This document shows, in pieces, positions 44,420 through 53,802 of a DNA stretch of 64,000 nucleotides (position 1 is the first letter of the stretch; each line of letters starts with the position of its first letter). This DNA is from Nocardia vinacea (GTDB taxonomy: Bacteria; Actinomycetota; Actinomycetes; Mycobacteriales; Mycobacteriaceae): NCBI RefSeq assembly GCF_035920345.1, contig NZ_CP109149.1, positions 2,480,001 through 2,544,000 on the forward strand, given 5' to 3'. The translations under genes were made by a program, and so were the position numbers. Below the pieces are notes generated by a model, which saw only the letters and a program-made list of their open reading frames with translations, made no database searches and was not told where the DNA came from.

Positions 44420-45847
44420 ATGACCGAAAGCACTCGTACCGAACGCGATTCCCTCGGCACCCGCGCGGTACCGCGCGAGGCCTACTGGGGCGTCCACACC
44501 GCCCGCGCGCTGGACAATTTCGCCATTACGGGCGACCGCATCGGCAATTACCCGGCCCTGATCACCGCACTCGCCGCGGTCAAACAGGCCGCCTGCCGGG
44601 CCAACCGGGACCTCGGCCTACTCGATTCGCGCCGTGCCGACGCTATCGATACGGCCTGCGACGAGATCCGCGGTGGCGCACTGCACGACCAGTTCCCCAT
44701 CGATCCCGTCCAGGGCGGGGCCGGTACCTCGACGAATATGAATGCCAACGAGGTCATCGCCAACCGGGCGCTGGAGCTGCTCGGCCACGACCGCGGCAGC
44801 TACACCGAACTGGACCCGCTCGACCATGTGAATCTGGGCCAGTCCACCAACGACGTCTACCCGACCGCGGTGAAACTCGCCATCGTGCACCATATCCACG
44901 ATCTGGTCGCCGCACTGGGTCGACTGGCGACCGAATTCGACAGCAAGGCAGTCGAATTCGCCGACGTCATCAAGATGGGCCGCACCCAGCTCCAGGATGC
45001 CGTACCCATGACGCTCGGGCAGGAGTTCGGCACCTTCGCGATCATGGTGCGCGAGGACTGCGCTCGCCTCGACGAGGGCACCGCACTGTTGCGCGAATGC
45101 AATCTCGGCGGTACCGCGATCGGCACCGGGATCAACGGCCATCCGGATTATCCGGCGCTGGCCTGCACCCATCTCGCCGCTATCACTCGGATTCCGGTGA
45201 CCTCGGCCGCCGACCTCATCGAAGCCACTCAGGACTGCGGCGCGTTCGTACAGATCTCCGGCATCGTCAAGCGCGTCGCGGTCAAACTGTCCAAGATCTG
45301 CAACGACCTGCGGCTCATGTCCTCGGGACCGACGACCGGTCTGGGCGAAATCTCGCTTCCCCCAGTGCAAGCCGGATCATCGATCATGCCCGGCAAGGTC
45401 AATCCGGTCATCCCGGAGGTCGTCAATCAGGTCGCATTCGCGGCTGTGGGCAACGATATGACCGTCACCATGGCCGCCGAAGCGGGCCAGCTCCAGCTCA
45501 ACGCCTTCGAGCCGATCATCGCCTACAGCCTGCTCCGCACCACCGCCCACCTCACCGCCGCCATCGACGCCCTGGCAACCAGATGCGTCGCGGGCATCAC
45601 CCCCCATCGCGACCATCTCGAACAGGGCGTCCGCCGCTCCATCGGCATCGTCACCGCCCTCACCCCCCACATCGGTTACGCCGCCAGTGCCCGAATCGCA
45701 AAGCAGGCCTTGCACACCGGCCGCCCCGTCGAGGAAATCGCCACCGAACTCGGCCTGCTGCCCGCCGAAACCGTGAAATCCCTACTCGCGCCGCACCGCC
45801 TCGCCGGACTGCCGACCCCGGCGACCGAACCTGCTGTGGCGCAGTAG
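44420..45847 (+). CDS. aspA: Aspartate ammonia-lyase
   Basis: 475 residues of the fumarase/aspartase superfamily. The signature loop GSSIMPGKVNPVIPEVV with the catalytic Ser is intact, and the other conserved regions are VNLGQSTNDVYPTAVKLA and KMGRTQLQDAVPMTLGQEFG. These QD and MTLGQE features fit aspartase and fumarase alike; the operon with asparaginase favours aspartase. It converts aspartate to fumarate and ammonia. ATG 44420 follows AGGAA. It closes the operon. Confidence 0.9.
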   Translation: MTESTRTERDSLGTRAVPREAYWGVHTARALDNFAITGDRIGNYPALITALAAVKQAACRANRDLGLLDSRRADAIDTACDEIRGGALHDQFPIDPVQGGAGTSTNMNANEVIANRALELLGHDRGSYTELDPLDHVNLGQSTNDVYPTAVKLAIVHHIHDLVAALGRLATEFDSKAVEFADVIKMGRTQLQDAVPMTLGQEFGTFAIMVREDCARLDEGTALLRECNLGGTAIGTGINGHPDYPALACTHLAAITRIPVTSAADLIEATQDCGAFVQISGIVKRVAVKLSKICNDLRLMSSGPTTGLGEISLPPVQAGSSIMPGKVNPVIPEVVNQVAFAAVGNDMTVTMAAEAGQLQLNAFEPIIAYSLLRTTAHLTAAIDALATRCVAGITPHRDHLEQGVRRSIGIVTALTPHIGYAASARIAKQALHTGRPVEEIATELGLLPAETVKSLLAPHRLAGLPTPATEPAVAQ

Positions 45848-46054
45848 CTACCGCGGTCGCGCTCCACTGCGACACACTGCCGGCTTCATGCCTCGGTCGC
45901 CGGGCGCTGACCTGGTGCGTCGAAGTTCGCACGGTCTACGCTTCGGCTTCGAACACGCCGACGTCGGCGTGGCGGCATAGATCCGCGGGCCGGTTGGGCT
46001 AGCATGGCAGCGCTGTGCGACGTGGCGGCGTTCGCGCAGCGATCGGGGAAGGAA

Positions 46055-46087
46055 CCCGCCCGGCGACACTCTGTGTCGCCGGGCGGG
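46055..46087. terminator. Perfect 15-bp hairpin
   Basis: CCCGCCCGGCGACAC (46055-46069) and GTGTCGCCGGGCGGG (46073-46087) pair perfectly around the loop TCT. This is a very stable stem 208 bp after the aspartase stop. There is no U tract, which is common in high-GC actinobacterial terminators. It could end the asparagine operon transcript or isolate the downstream genes. Confidence 0.65.
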
Positions 46088-46192
46088 TCGAAAACTCCTC
46101 CTGCCGTGCTCCGCACATGGCCTGTGTGCCGATCCCAGAGGCCAAGTGCGCACTGAATCGCCGCATTCCTTGCGAGAATCGCGGCACGGTAG

Positions 46193-46335
46193 TCGAAACC
46201 CACTCTCCCCGAGGGAACCTCACTACGCGACGTAGTCGACGAAGTTCGCTCGATGCTCGCCGACGAATTGCTGGGCACCGCAGGTCTTTCCGTGCATGAC
46301 GCCGCCGGCAGGGCTGGAGTATCACGACGCAGCAG
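46193..46335 (+). pseudogene. AraC-type regulator remnant inside a 650-bp gap
   Basis: Between the aspartase and UppP genes there is no intact gene. The plus strand reads TLPEGTSLRDVVDEVRSMLA followed by ELLGTAGLSVHDAAGRAGVS. That matches the first helix-turn-helix of AraC/XylS regulators, where LSVxxIAxxxGFS is typical. The frame before and after lacks the rest of the domain and has no credible start. A short segment near 45930-45990 could be another protein end (RFGFEHADVGVAA) but is too short to assign. Confidence 0.45.
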
Positions 46336-46497
46336 ACTCCAGTCGTGCCCACCGGCGGCGGAACAGGCGAATCCCGGTGAACGCCGCAGGACGGTAACAC
46401 GCCCACGAAAGGTGCTGCGGGAACCGGTATTCGGACAAATCGGCGTGTGCTACTCCCAGCCGGAAGGACTGTCGCGCACGTGCAAGAATCGTCCGCG

Positions 46498-47412
46498 ATG
46501 ATCACCTATCTCGAAGCAACTGTCATCGGTGCGGTGCAGGGGGTCACCGAGCTGTTTCCGATCTCCAGCCTCGGTCACTCCGTGCTGATCGCCGCATGGG
46601 TGGGCGGTGATTGGCGGAAGTTGTTGGTCCAGAACGAGTCCGGCGCGGGTAATCCCTATCTGGCGTTCGTGGTCGCGCTACATGTGGCGACAGCCGTGGC
46701 ATTGCTCGGGTATTACTGGCGCGACTGGTGCGCGATAATCGGCGGTTTCGTCACCACGCTGCGCACCCGGCGGCTCGATACTGTTCCGCAGCGATTGGCG
46801 TGGCTGATCGTGATCGCATCCACGCCGGTCGCCATCCTCGGGCCGCTACTAGTCCATCCGCTGCACGCACTGTTCGAGGGGCCTATCGATGCGGCCATCT
46901 TCCTGACGCTCAATGGCGTGGTGTTGGTGATCGGTGAGGGGCTACGCCGACGCAATGAGCCGACGCTGGCGGAATACGGGCGACGTTTCGCCCTCACCGC
47001 CACATCGCATCCGTCCCGCCAATCCGACCGGCCGCTGGCCGCCCTCGGGACGCGCGACGCCGTAGGCATCGGATTCGCTCAAGCCGGCGCCCTGCTGGCC
47101 GGGTTCAGCCGCGCGGGTCTGACCATGGTCGGCGGATTGTGGCGCGGTCTCGAACACACCCACGCGGCCAAATTCGCCTTCCTGCTTGCTACTCCGGCAA
47201 TCCTGGGGGCCGGGATCGTGGAATTACCGGAACTGCTCGGACCGGAAACCGACGGCATCCGCGGGCCGATACTCGTCGGCGCCATCGTGTCCGGGACGTC
47301 GTCCTGGCTGGCCGTGCGCTACCTGGAGCGGCACTTCCAAACTCGCACCCTGCTACCGTTCGCAACGTACTCACTGATCGTCGGACTGCTCTCGATCGTC
47401 CACTTCAGCTGA
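46498..47412 (+). CDS. uppP: Undecaprenyl-diphosphate phosphatase (UppP/BacA) paralogue
   Basis: 304 residues with about eight membrane helices. The first active-site motif is GAVQGVTELFPISSLGHSVL. The second reads LLAGFSRAGLTMVGGL where classic UppP has PGTSRSG. This variant is seen in secondary UppP-like proteins of actinobacteria. The enzyme would recycle the lipid carrier by removing a phosphate from undecaprenyl diphosphate. Whether this copy serves cell-wall recycling or another prenyl diphosphate is unknown. An additional main uppP gene elsewhere is expected. Confidence 0.88.
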   Translation: MITYLEATVIGAVQGVTELFPISSLGHSVLIAAWVGGDWRKLLVQNESGAGNPYLAFVVALHVATAVALLGYYWRDWCAIIGGFVTTLRTRRLDTVPQRLAWLIVIASTPVAILGPLLVHPLHALFEGPIDAAIFLTLNGVVLVIGEGLRRRNEPTLAEYGRRFALTATSHPSRQSDRPLAALGTRDAVGIGFAQAGALLAGFSRAGLTMVGGLWRGLEHTHAAKFAFLLATPAILGAGIVELPELLGPETDGIRGPILVGAIVSGTSSWLAVRYLERHFQTRTLLPFATYSLIVGLLSIVHFS

Positions 47413-47445
47413 ATCCATCTTCGACAAACAGGGTTTCGTGCTCAG

Positions 47446-48348
47446 ATGACAACACCGGACTATGACGAATTCGGACTATTCGCCGAGAATGCGGCCGAGG
47501 CCGGGCTCCCCTGGTCCGGTCCGCCCGAGGTGCAACGGTTCTCGGTCGACATCGGCTCCGGTCGCCACATCAGCGGTCTGCGCTGGGGTGAGGGCGAACC
47601 GGAGTTGGTGCTGCTGCACGGTGGCGCGCAGAACGCGCACACCTGGGACACCGTGGCGCTGGCGCTGAACTGTCCACTCGTCGCGCTGGACCTGCCCGGC
47701 CACGGCCATTCCGACTGGTGGCCCGACCATCTGTACACACCACAACGGCTGGCCGATGCGGTCGCCGCCGCCGTCGAGACCGTGGCGCCGCAGGCGAAGG
47801 CGATCGTCGGCATGTCCCTCGGTGGGCTGACCGCAGTACGACTGGCCGCGCGCCGCCCGGACCTGGTGCGCCGCTTGGTCATCGTGGACGTCACCCCGGG
47901 CACCGGTGACAATCCGAACAAGACCGCAGCGATAGTCGCATTCGTCAACGGCCCCACCGACTTCGGATCCTTCGACGAGATCCTGGAGCGCACCGTCGCG
48001 CACAATCCGAGCCGGTCGGTCCAGTCGCTGCGCCGCGGAGTTCTACACAACGCTCGCCCACGCGACGACGGCCGCTGGATCTGGCGCTACGACCGACTCC
48101 GCCCCACCGCCGACGGCTCGCTCGACTTCAGCCCCCTGTGGGACGACGTCTCCGCCGTACAAGCACCCCTACTGCTCGTACGCGGCGCACGCTCACCGGT
48201 TGTCGACGACGCCGACGTCGCGGAGTTGCGCCGCCGCCGCCCTCGCGCCCAGGTCGCGGTCGTCGACGGCGCCGGACACTCGGTCCAGGGCGACCGCCCC
48301 CTGGACCTCGCAGCACTCATCCGCGACTTCGCCTTTCCCACTGAATGA
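47446..48348 (+). CDS. Alpha/beta-fold hydrolase
   Basis: 300 residues. The fold shows LVLLHGGAQNAHTW for the oxyanion loop, VALDLPGHGHS, the nucleophile elbow IVGMSLGGLTAVRLA with Ser in GMSLGG, a late acid region LLLVRGARSPVVDDAD and the histidine in VDGAGHSVQGD. All triad parts are present. There is no signal peptide. The substrate cannot be predicted. It starts 33 bp after the UppP stop and may be cotranscribed with it. Confidence 0.85.
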   Translation: MTTPDYDEFGLFAENAAEAGLPWSGPPEVQRFSVDIGSGRHISGLRWGEGEPELVLLHGGAQNAHTWDTVALALNCPLVALDLPGHGHSDWWPDHLYTPQRLADAVAAAVETVAPQAKAIVGMSLGGLTAVRLAARRPDLVRRLVIVDVTPGTGDNPNKTAAIVAFVNGPTDFGSFDEILERTVAHNPSRSVQSLRRGVLHNARPRDDGRWIWRYDRLRPTADGSLDFSPLWDDVSAVQAPLLLVRGARSPVVDDADVAELRRRRPRAQVAVVDGAGHSVQGDRPLDLAALIRDFAFPTE

Positions 48349-48355
48349 TCGAGCA

Positions 48356-49249
48356 TTACTTCGGCGCGTTCGGATTGAACTTATTGGTGAAGAACTTCGA
48401 CGGTTCGAAGGCACCGGTGATCCCGCCGGTATCCCGCAACCAACTCTCCCAGCGCAGGAAATCGGTGTCGGCGATTACCCCGCTGGGAGCGGGCACCCCG
48501 ACCGACTGCCAGAACTTCACCGACGAAGCATCCTCGCCCGGACGTTGCCGCTTCTCAATAATCTGAGTGAACCTGGCGATGACTTCAGCACGCGGTGTGG
48601 TCTTCTGCCATTCGATCGCCTTGGCGACTCCACTCACGAATGCCTCGACACTGGCCGGGTTCTTGGCGAGGAAGTCATTGCGAAACACGTATTGACCGCC
48701 GTTGAAAGGACCGAATTCCTCGTAGTCGGTGAATACCGCACGGAGTCCACCGTTCGCGATTGCCCGCTGCTGGAACTGTCCACTCAACGCAGCGACGTCG
48801 ACCTGTCCGCGCCGGAGGGCGTCCTCGGTATTCGGCGGCGGCAAGACCACCAACTGAACCGATCTGATCTGTTCCTCGTCGAAACCGCTCTTCTTCAGCG
48901 CATCGTGGATATCCGCCTCGGATTGGCCACCCAGCGTGTTCACGCCGATCTTCTTGTTCAGCAGGTCTTTCGGAGTCGTGATCGGACTGTTCTCGGGAAC
49001 GTAGAACCCGGTGAACGTCTTGTCGTCGGAGCCGTAGTAGTTCAGCACCGCAGTAATCGGCGCACCGGCGTGCGCCAGCTTCGCCACCGCACCGCCGAAA
49101 GCGCCCCCGAAGTCGACCTGACCGGTAGCCGCCGACTGGATATCCTGTGGACCGCTGATGGTGTTTCCCTGCCAGTCCAGCTTCACCTTGCCTTCGAAAA
49201 AGCCGAGATCCTCGGCGAGTTCGGGAATCGTGACCTGCGAGGCCCAACC
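48356..49249 (-). pseudogene. ABC-transporter substrate-binding protein (SsuA/TauA-like), N terminus missing
   Basis: The frame gives about 297 residues of an NMT1/SsuA-type periplasmic binding protein: TIPELAEDLGFFEGKVKLDW, FGGAFGGAVAKLAHAG, GKKIGVNTLGG-like KKIGVNTLGGQSEADIH and QYVFRNDFLAKNPASVEAFV. The signal peptide, lipobox and first strand (about 50 residues) are absent. The recognisable sequence begins GWASQ directly after the TGA that ends the MFS gene, in the same frame. The first possible start, a GTG at 49186, would cut off still more. No ABC permease or ATPase gene is adjacent. This looks like a deletion scar joining two genes. Confidence 0.7.
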
Positions 49250-50485
49250 TCATTGTGCGGCCACCTTTCGGTCGATCTGGTTGGGCCAGGGGATGTAGAC
49301 GGGGATGTATCGCCCCATGACGACGGCGCCGAGCGCCGACACGGCGCCGATGGTCAGGACCGCGACAGCCAGTGGACCGACCGCCGCCAATCCGCTGATC
49401 GCCAGCGGACCGGCGAAAAAGCCGCCGTCATGGGTGAGCCGCCACGCGGCAAGGAATTCGGCACGGGTGGCGGCAGGGGCGATATCGGCGCCGATGGTCA
49501 TGATGACACCGTTGCCGATCCCGTTCCCGATCCCCATGACCACCGCGACGATGCCGAGAGTGAGTGCCGAATCAGTCAGCGGCACAGCGAAGTACGTGAG
49601 GGCCAGGATGGTCAGCGACGGTACGGCGATGAATCGTCTGCCGTACCGGTCCATCAGATGGCCCGCCGGATACGCGCACAGTACATCCAGACCGGCCCCG
49701 ATGCCGAAGATCAGACTGGCCGTGGCGGCGGTGGTGCCGAGGTGATCGGCCCACAACGGCAGCACGGCTTCCCGCGACGAACGCGCGGCACCCATCAGCA
49801 ACGAACCCGCGCCCAGCGTCAGCAATAGTTTGCGATGAGCTCTGCCGACGCCCAGTAAGGACAGCGGCGGTTGCCGGATCGTCCCGACGGCCGAGGTCCG
49901 CGGGTCCGGAAGCCGGGCCATCAGCCATCCGGCCACCGCTATCGCAATCAATTGGACGACGAATCCGCCGCGTGTGCCGATTCCCATGATCGCGGCGGCA
50001 CCGAGAAATGGACCGACGAAGAAACCGAACCGCATGGAACCGCCGAATAGCGACATTGCCCGCGCTCTGCGTTCGAATGGCACGGCCTCCGACAAATAGC
50101 TCATCCGGGCCAGGCCCCAGATCGCATTGGACAGCCCGACGATCACCAGTCCCCCACATAAGATCGGCACCGTCGTCGCGAGCACGCACAATAGGACACC
50201 GATGACGCCCGCAGTGCTCGCACCGATGATCGACACCCGCTCACCGAGCCGGGATACGACCTGACCAGCGGGAATATCGCCGATTATCTGTCCGAGCCCG
50301 ACCAGCGCGACACAGAATCCGGCTACCGCCACCGATGCGCCCAAGTCGAGCGCTGTCAATGTCATGACCGGCGCCGCAGCCCCCATACCGATCCCGTACG
50401 CCGCCGCGGGTACATAAACGGTGAACAACAGCGGCCGCAGCGAGCTCAGTTCAACCGATATCTCATCTTGTCGGCAGGTCGTCAT
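49250..50485 (-). CDS. MFS transporter
   Basis: 411 residues with 12 predicted helices. The loop 2-3 motif is GQVVSRLGERVSIIG and the counterpart between helices 8 and 9 is AGHLMDRYGRRFIAVP. The type is a sugar/drug MFS; no substrate motif is recognised. Its last codons (IDRKVAAQ) are followed in the same frame by the substrate-binding-protein fragment, so the natural C terminus may have been altered by the deletion. Confidence 0.83.
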   Translation of the reverse strand: MTTCRQDEISVELSSLRPLLFTVYVPAAAYGIGMGAAAPVMTLTALDLGASVAVAGFCVALVGLGQIIGDIPAGQVVSRLGERVSIIGASTAGVIGVLLCVLATTVPILCGGLVIVGLSNAIWGLARMSYLSEAVPFERRARAMSLFGGSMRFGFFVGPFLGAAAIMGIGTRGGFVVQLIAIAVAGWLMARLPDPRTSAVGTIRQPPLSLLGVGRAHRKLLLTLGAGSLLMGAARSSREAVLPLWADHLGTTAATASLIFGIGAGLDVLCAYPAGHLMDRYGRRFIAVPSLTILALTYFAVPLTDSALTLGIVAVVMGIGNGIGNGVIMTIGADIAPAATRAEFLAAWRLTHDGGFFAGPLAISGLAAVGPLAVAVLTIGAVSALGAVVMGRYIPVYIPWPNQIDRKVAAQ

Positions 50486-50668
50486 ACTTTTCGATAACCC
50501 GCATTTCTCTCGGTGGACGACGCACCGGAATACAACTACGCCGGGCGAATATTTCGACTCACCTTGCGGACGCAGGCGGAAATAGGCAATACCTTTTCCA
50601 CATCGTGAAAATCACGGTGATTCGAATTCGGCCCGGCACTGTCGGGAATTTCGCTGCCGCCGAAATCG

Positions 50669-51580
50669 CTACCGGCGTAGCACCGATCGGGTGAACGCCG
50701 TGTTCAATCGCATCAGGAAGGGGCTGCCTGGCCGGGTCTCGTGGAGGGCCTCGGTGAGTAGGGCGATAGGTTCCGTGCAGGTGTTGTAGCGGGCATTCGG
50801 ATCCTTTGCGAGCGAACGGTGCACGATCGAGTCGACCTCGGGTGGGATCCAGTGCCGGCGTGCAGAGATATCGGGAGGCGGATCGTGCAGGTGGGCCTGC
50901 GCGGTGGCCATGAGATTTCCGCGGGGGAACGGCGGGCGGCCGGTGAGCAGTTCGATGGCCGTGGAGATCAGCGCGTACTGGTCCGTCGCCGGGCATACTG
51001 CGCCTGCCTGCAGCAGTTCGGGCGCGGCGTACGGCACCGAGACGACGACGAAACCGTTTGTGGCCAGGGGCGGTTCGGGCCGGTGCAGCCATCGGGTCTG
51101 GTCGAAATCCGAAAGTTTCACCGTCGCAGGGTCGTCCGGGCCCACCAATAGATTCGCCGGTTTGACGTCGAGATGGACGATGTCGTTGGCGTGCACGAAA
51201 TCCAAACCCGCCGCGACCCGAGCCAGCACGTGCAGCACCCGCCGCAGGTCCGGCTGTCGGTGCGGCATCGGCACCAATGTCGCCCCTGTTGTACCTGCCA
51301 CGTACTCGTGCGCCGACCACAGCCTGCCGTCGGTTTCACCGTGCGTGTACATCCGCACGATATTGGGATGCCGCAGCACGGACAGGATGTCGAACTCGTG
51401 CACGAATCGCGCACGCGCCTCGGGTGACCGACTGTCCTCGGGACCCAGAATCTTCAGCGATACCGGCCGCGCCCGTTCCAGATCCTCGGCCAGATACACA
51501 TCACTGCTACCGCCATGACCAAGCCGAGCCTGCACAACGAATCCAGCAAACCGGTCATTCGGTTCCACTACCACCGCCAC
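50669..51580 (-). CDS. Soluble Ser/Thr protein kinase with unusual motifs
   Basis: About 303 residues, essentially a lone kinase domain. The Gly-rich loop is ARLGHGGSSDVYLAED and the ATP lysine is in PVSLKIL. The catalytic loop is HLDVKPANLL, so HRD has become HLD, and the metal motif is SDFDQTRWL, so DFG has become DFD; both catalytic Asp residues are kept. APE is PYAAPEL. There is no membrane helix or PASTA domain, unlike PknB. It should still bind ATP and metal. Target and signal are unknown. The start is among clustered GTGs (51580, 51574, 51568). Confidence 0.85.
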   Translation of the reverse strand: MAVVVEPNDRFAGFVVQARLGHGGSSDVYLAEDLERARPVSLKILGPEDSRSPEARARFVHEFDILSVLRHPNIVRMYTHGETDGRLWSAHEYVAGTTGATLVPMPHRQPDLRRVLHVLARVAAGLDFVHANDIVHLDVKPANLLVGPDDPATVKLSDFDQTRWLHRPEPPLATNGFVVVSVPYAAPELLQAGAVCPATDQYALISTAIELLTGRPPFPRGNLMATAQAHLHDPPPDISARRHWIPPEVDSIVHRSLAKDPNARYNTCTEPIALLTEALHETRPGSPFLMRLNTAFTRSVLRR

Positions 51581-51644
51581 ACCGTAGTTCGCCGCCGCCC
51601 GGCATCGGCGGCGCAACCTCTCGCTGCTGGGAAATCGGGTGCGG

Positions 51645-52706
51645 TCAGTCCTTGGGTATGCGTTCGTGGAGGGTCTCGTCGAGCAGCCGCCACGCCGTGA
51701 GCGCGAGCCTGGCCCGCAACAGTCCAGTGGGCTCGGCGAGTTCGATACCCGTCATCTTTTCGATCTGTTCGAGGCGACGGGCGACGCTGCTGTGGTGCAG
51801 GTGCAGCAACTCGGCCGCCCGGCGCAGCGAGCCGGTGGCACAGTAGGCGTCGAGTGTCTCCAGATCTTCCGAGGTGCTTGCCATTCGGGCGATCGCGGCC
51901 ACATCAGCGTTGTCGCGCGCAGCGTCCCGGGGTACCTGCGCGAGTAGTGCCAGCGCCCCGAGGTCGTCGTAGTGGACGATCGGGCTACGCGCGGTGGCGA
52001 AACGCAGGGCGGTACGGGCTTCCCGCCAGGACCGGTCGGGGCAATCGGCGGCGCCGATGCCCGCGCGTACGCCTGCCGGAAACCGGGCCGGGTCCACAGT
52101 GGTAGCCAGGATGACGCCCACATCGGCCAGCGGTGCCGCCTTCACCGGGCGGGCTGGGCAGATCAGGCCGCCGACCTGGTCGAGCGGAAGCTGAGACCGA
52201 ACGGCCACGACGCGCACCGGCAGGTCGACGGCAAAACCCAAGAGCCGCAATGCCCGAGCCCTGGCCGCCTCGTCGCCGTCGGCGCTGATCACCAGTTCGA
52301 CCAGGGCCGGGTCGGCCATGGTGGTGCGTGCCGGGCCGTATCGCTCGACGACCGCCGCCGCTGCGATAGCGAGCCGCTCCAACAGCAGTTCGTCGAGCGA
52401 GCGGGAGTCGCCGGTGCGTTCCAGCCAGACCGTGCCGATCTCCTCCTCGTCGAGGATGATCGACCCAGTGGTGGACGCGGACGGCGGCGGACCCGACACT
52501 TCCCGCCCGTCGGATGCGAATCGGATCACTCGTCCCGCGCCGTGCAGTCGAATCCCGGTCACACACTCGGCCAGGACCGCCGAGGCCCGAGCCAGCGCCG
52601 GGAGATCCACCCGCCGGCGCATCAGGGTGTCGTAGAACATCACGACACGCAACGCGCCTTCCGCTTCCACATCCAACTGCGACAATCGGACCACCAAGGC
52701 ATCCAT
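51645..52706 (-). CDS. PucR-like regulator with C-terminal HTH_30 domain
   Basis: 353 residues. The N-terminal 100 residues are a small sensory domain (GIRLHGAGRVIRFASDGRE), the middle is a GGDEF-like fold, and the C terminus is the DNA-binding domain LETLDAYCATGSLRRAAELL then LHHSSVARRLEQIEKMTG. It diverges from the carboxylesterase gene at 52802 with a 95-bp gap and probably controls it. It is only distantly related to the PucR protein at 39866. Confidence 0.83.
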   Translation of the reverse strand: MDALVVRLSQLDVEAEGALRVVMFYDTLMRRRVDLPALARASAVLAECVTGIRLHGAGRVIRFASDGREVSGPPPSASTTGSIILDEEEIGTVWLERTGDSRSLDELLLERLAIAAAAVVERYGPARTTMADPALVELVISADGDEAARARALRLLGFAVDLPVRVVAVRSQLPLDQVGGLICPARPVKAAPLADVGVILATTVDPARFPAGVRAGIGAADCPDRSWREARTALRFATARSPIVHYDDLGALALLAQVPRDAARDNADVAAIARMASTSEDLETLDAYCATGSLRRAAELLHLHHSSVARRLEQIEKMTGIELAEPTGLLRARLALTAWRLLDETLHERIPKD

Positions 52707-52801
52707 GTCTGCAGGATATGCGGCGCTCGTCGCGGAGCGGGGCCGGAATGCCCGACGGTTGGCGGATGAACTCCGAGCGACCGATCGCGAGGATAACTGT
52801 C

Positions 52802-53698
52802 ATGGATCCCGAACTCGAACCATTCGTCTCGCTCTTCCCGCCGTCCGACCTGTCCGACCCGCCCACCGCGCGTAAACGGCTCGCCGAGCTGGCCGCCGCG
52901 GTGCCGGTTACCGACGCCGTGAACCTGGAGATCGAAAATCGCACGGTCCCAGCCGATCCCGATGTGCCGGTGCGGATCTATCGTCCGCACCAGGCCCAGG
53001 GCGCCATCGTGTGGCTGCACGGCGGCGGATTCGTGATGGGTGATCTGGACACCGAACATCCGTGGGCCACGATGCTCGCCAACGGCTCCGGCGCGACCGT
53101 GATCTCGGTGGGCTACCGGCTTGCCCCTGAAAACCCGTTCCCAGCCGCACACAATGACATCTACGCGGTGCTGGACTGGACCGCCGAGCACGCAACCGAA
53201 CTCGGCATCGACCCGACGCGCATCGCGATCGGCGGCCACAGCGCGGGCGCTGGTCTCGCGGCCGCGGTGGCGTTGCGGGCGCGCGACGAGCAAGGGCCGC
53301 CGATCCGTTTCCAATTGCTCCACCAGGCCGGACTCGACGACCGGCAGGAGACGTGGTCGCAGCGGAATTTCACCGATACGCCGTTCGTGACTCGCGACAA
53401 GGTCGCGCAAATGTGGGGGCATTTCCTGGGCTCCACGCCCGCAACGCCGTACGCGGCTCCGGCGCGAGCCAACGATCTGTCCGGCCTGCCACCCGCTTAC
53501 ATCGCCGCCGCGGAGTTCTGCCCGAATCGCGACGAAGACATCGACTACGCATTGCGCCTGATGGCGGCTGGCGTGTCGGTCGAGTTGCACCAGTGGCCCG
53601 GCACGTTCCATGGCTCCCAGGCGATCCTGTCCGCGGAGGTGTCACAGCGGCAGAACGCCGAACTGGCCGGAGCCCTGCGGCGCGCCTTGGCCGAGTGA
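52802..53698 (+). CDS. HSL-family carboxylesterase
   Basis: 298 residues. The hormone-sensitive-lipase family marks are the HGGGFVMGD oxyanion motif, the YRLAPENPFPAA strand and the GGHSAGAGLAAAVALRA nucleophile elbow. The late Asp lies near PNRDEDIDYA and the His in WPGTFHGSQ. It would cleave short- or medium-chain esters in the cytoplasm. ATG 52802 has GAGG 8 bp upstream. It is opposite the PucR-like gene. Confidence 0.9.
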   Translation: MDPELEPFVSLFPPSDLSDPPTARKRLAELAAAVPVTDAVNLEIENRTVPADPDVPVRIYRPHQAQGAIVWLHGGGFVMGDLDTEHPWATMLANGSGATVISVGYRLAPENPFPAAHNDIYAVLDWTAEHATELGIDPTRIAIGGHSAGAGLAAAVALRARDEQGPPIRFQLLHQAGLDDRQETWSQRNFTDTPFVTRDKVAQMWGHFLGSTPATPYAAPARANDLSGLPPAYIAAAEFCPNRDEDIDYALRLMAAGVSVELHQWPGTFHGSQAILSAEVSQRQNAELAGALRRALAE

Positions 53699-53802
53699 TC
53701 CGAAATCCTCGGCCCGATGTGGGTAACGCTGGTCCCAAGGCGGGGAACAGCGTTGCCCAGCCCCGCACGGAACGCATCGCATGCCAGGCTGTCACGATTG
53801 AC

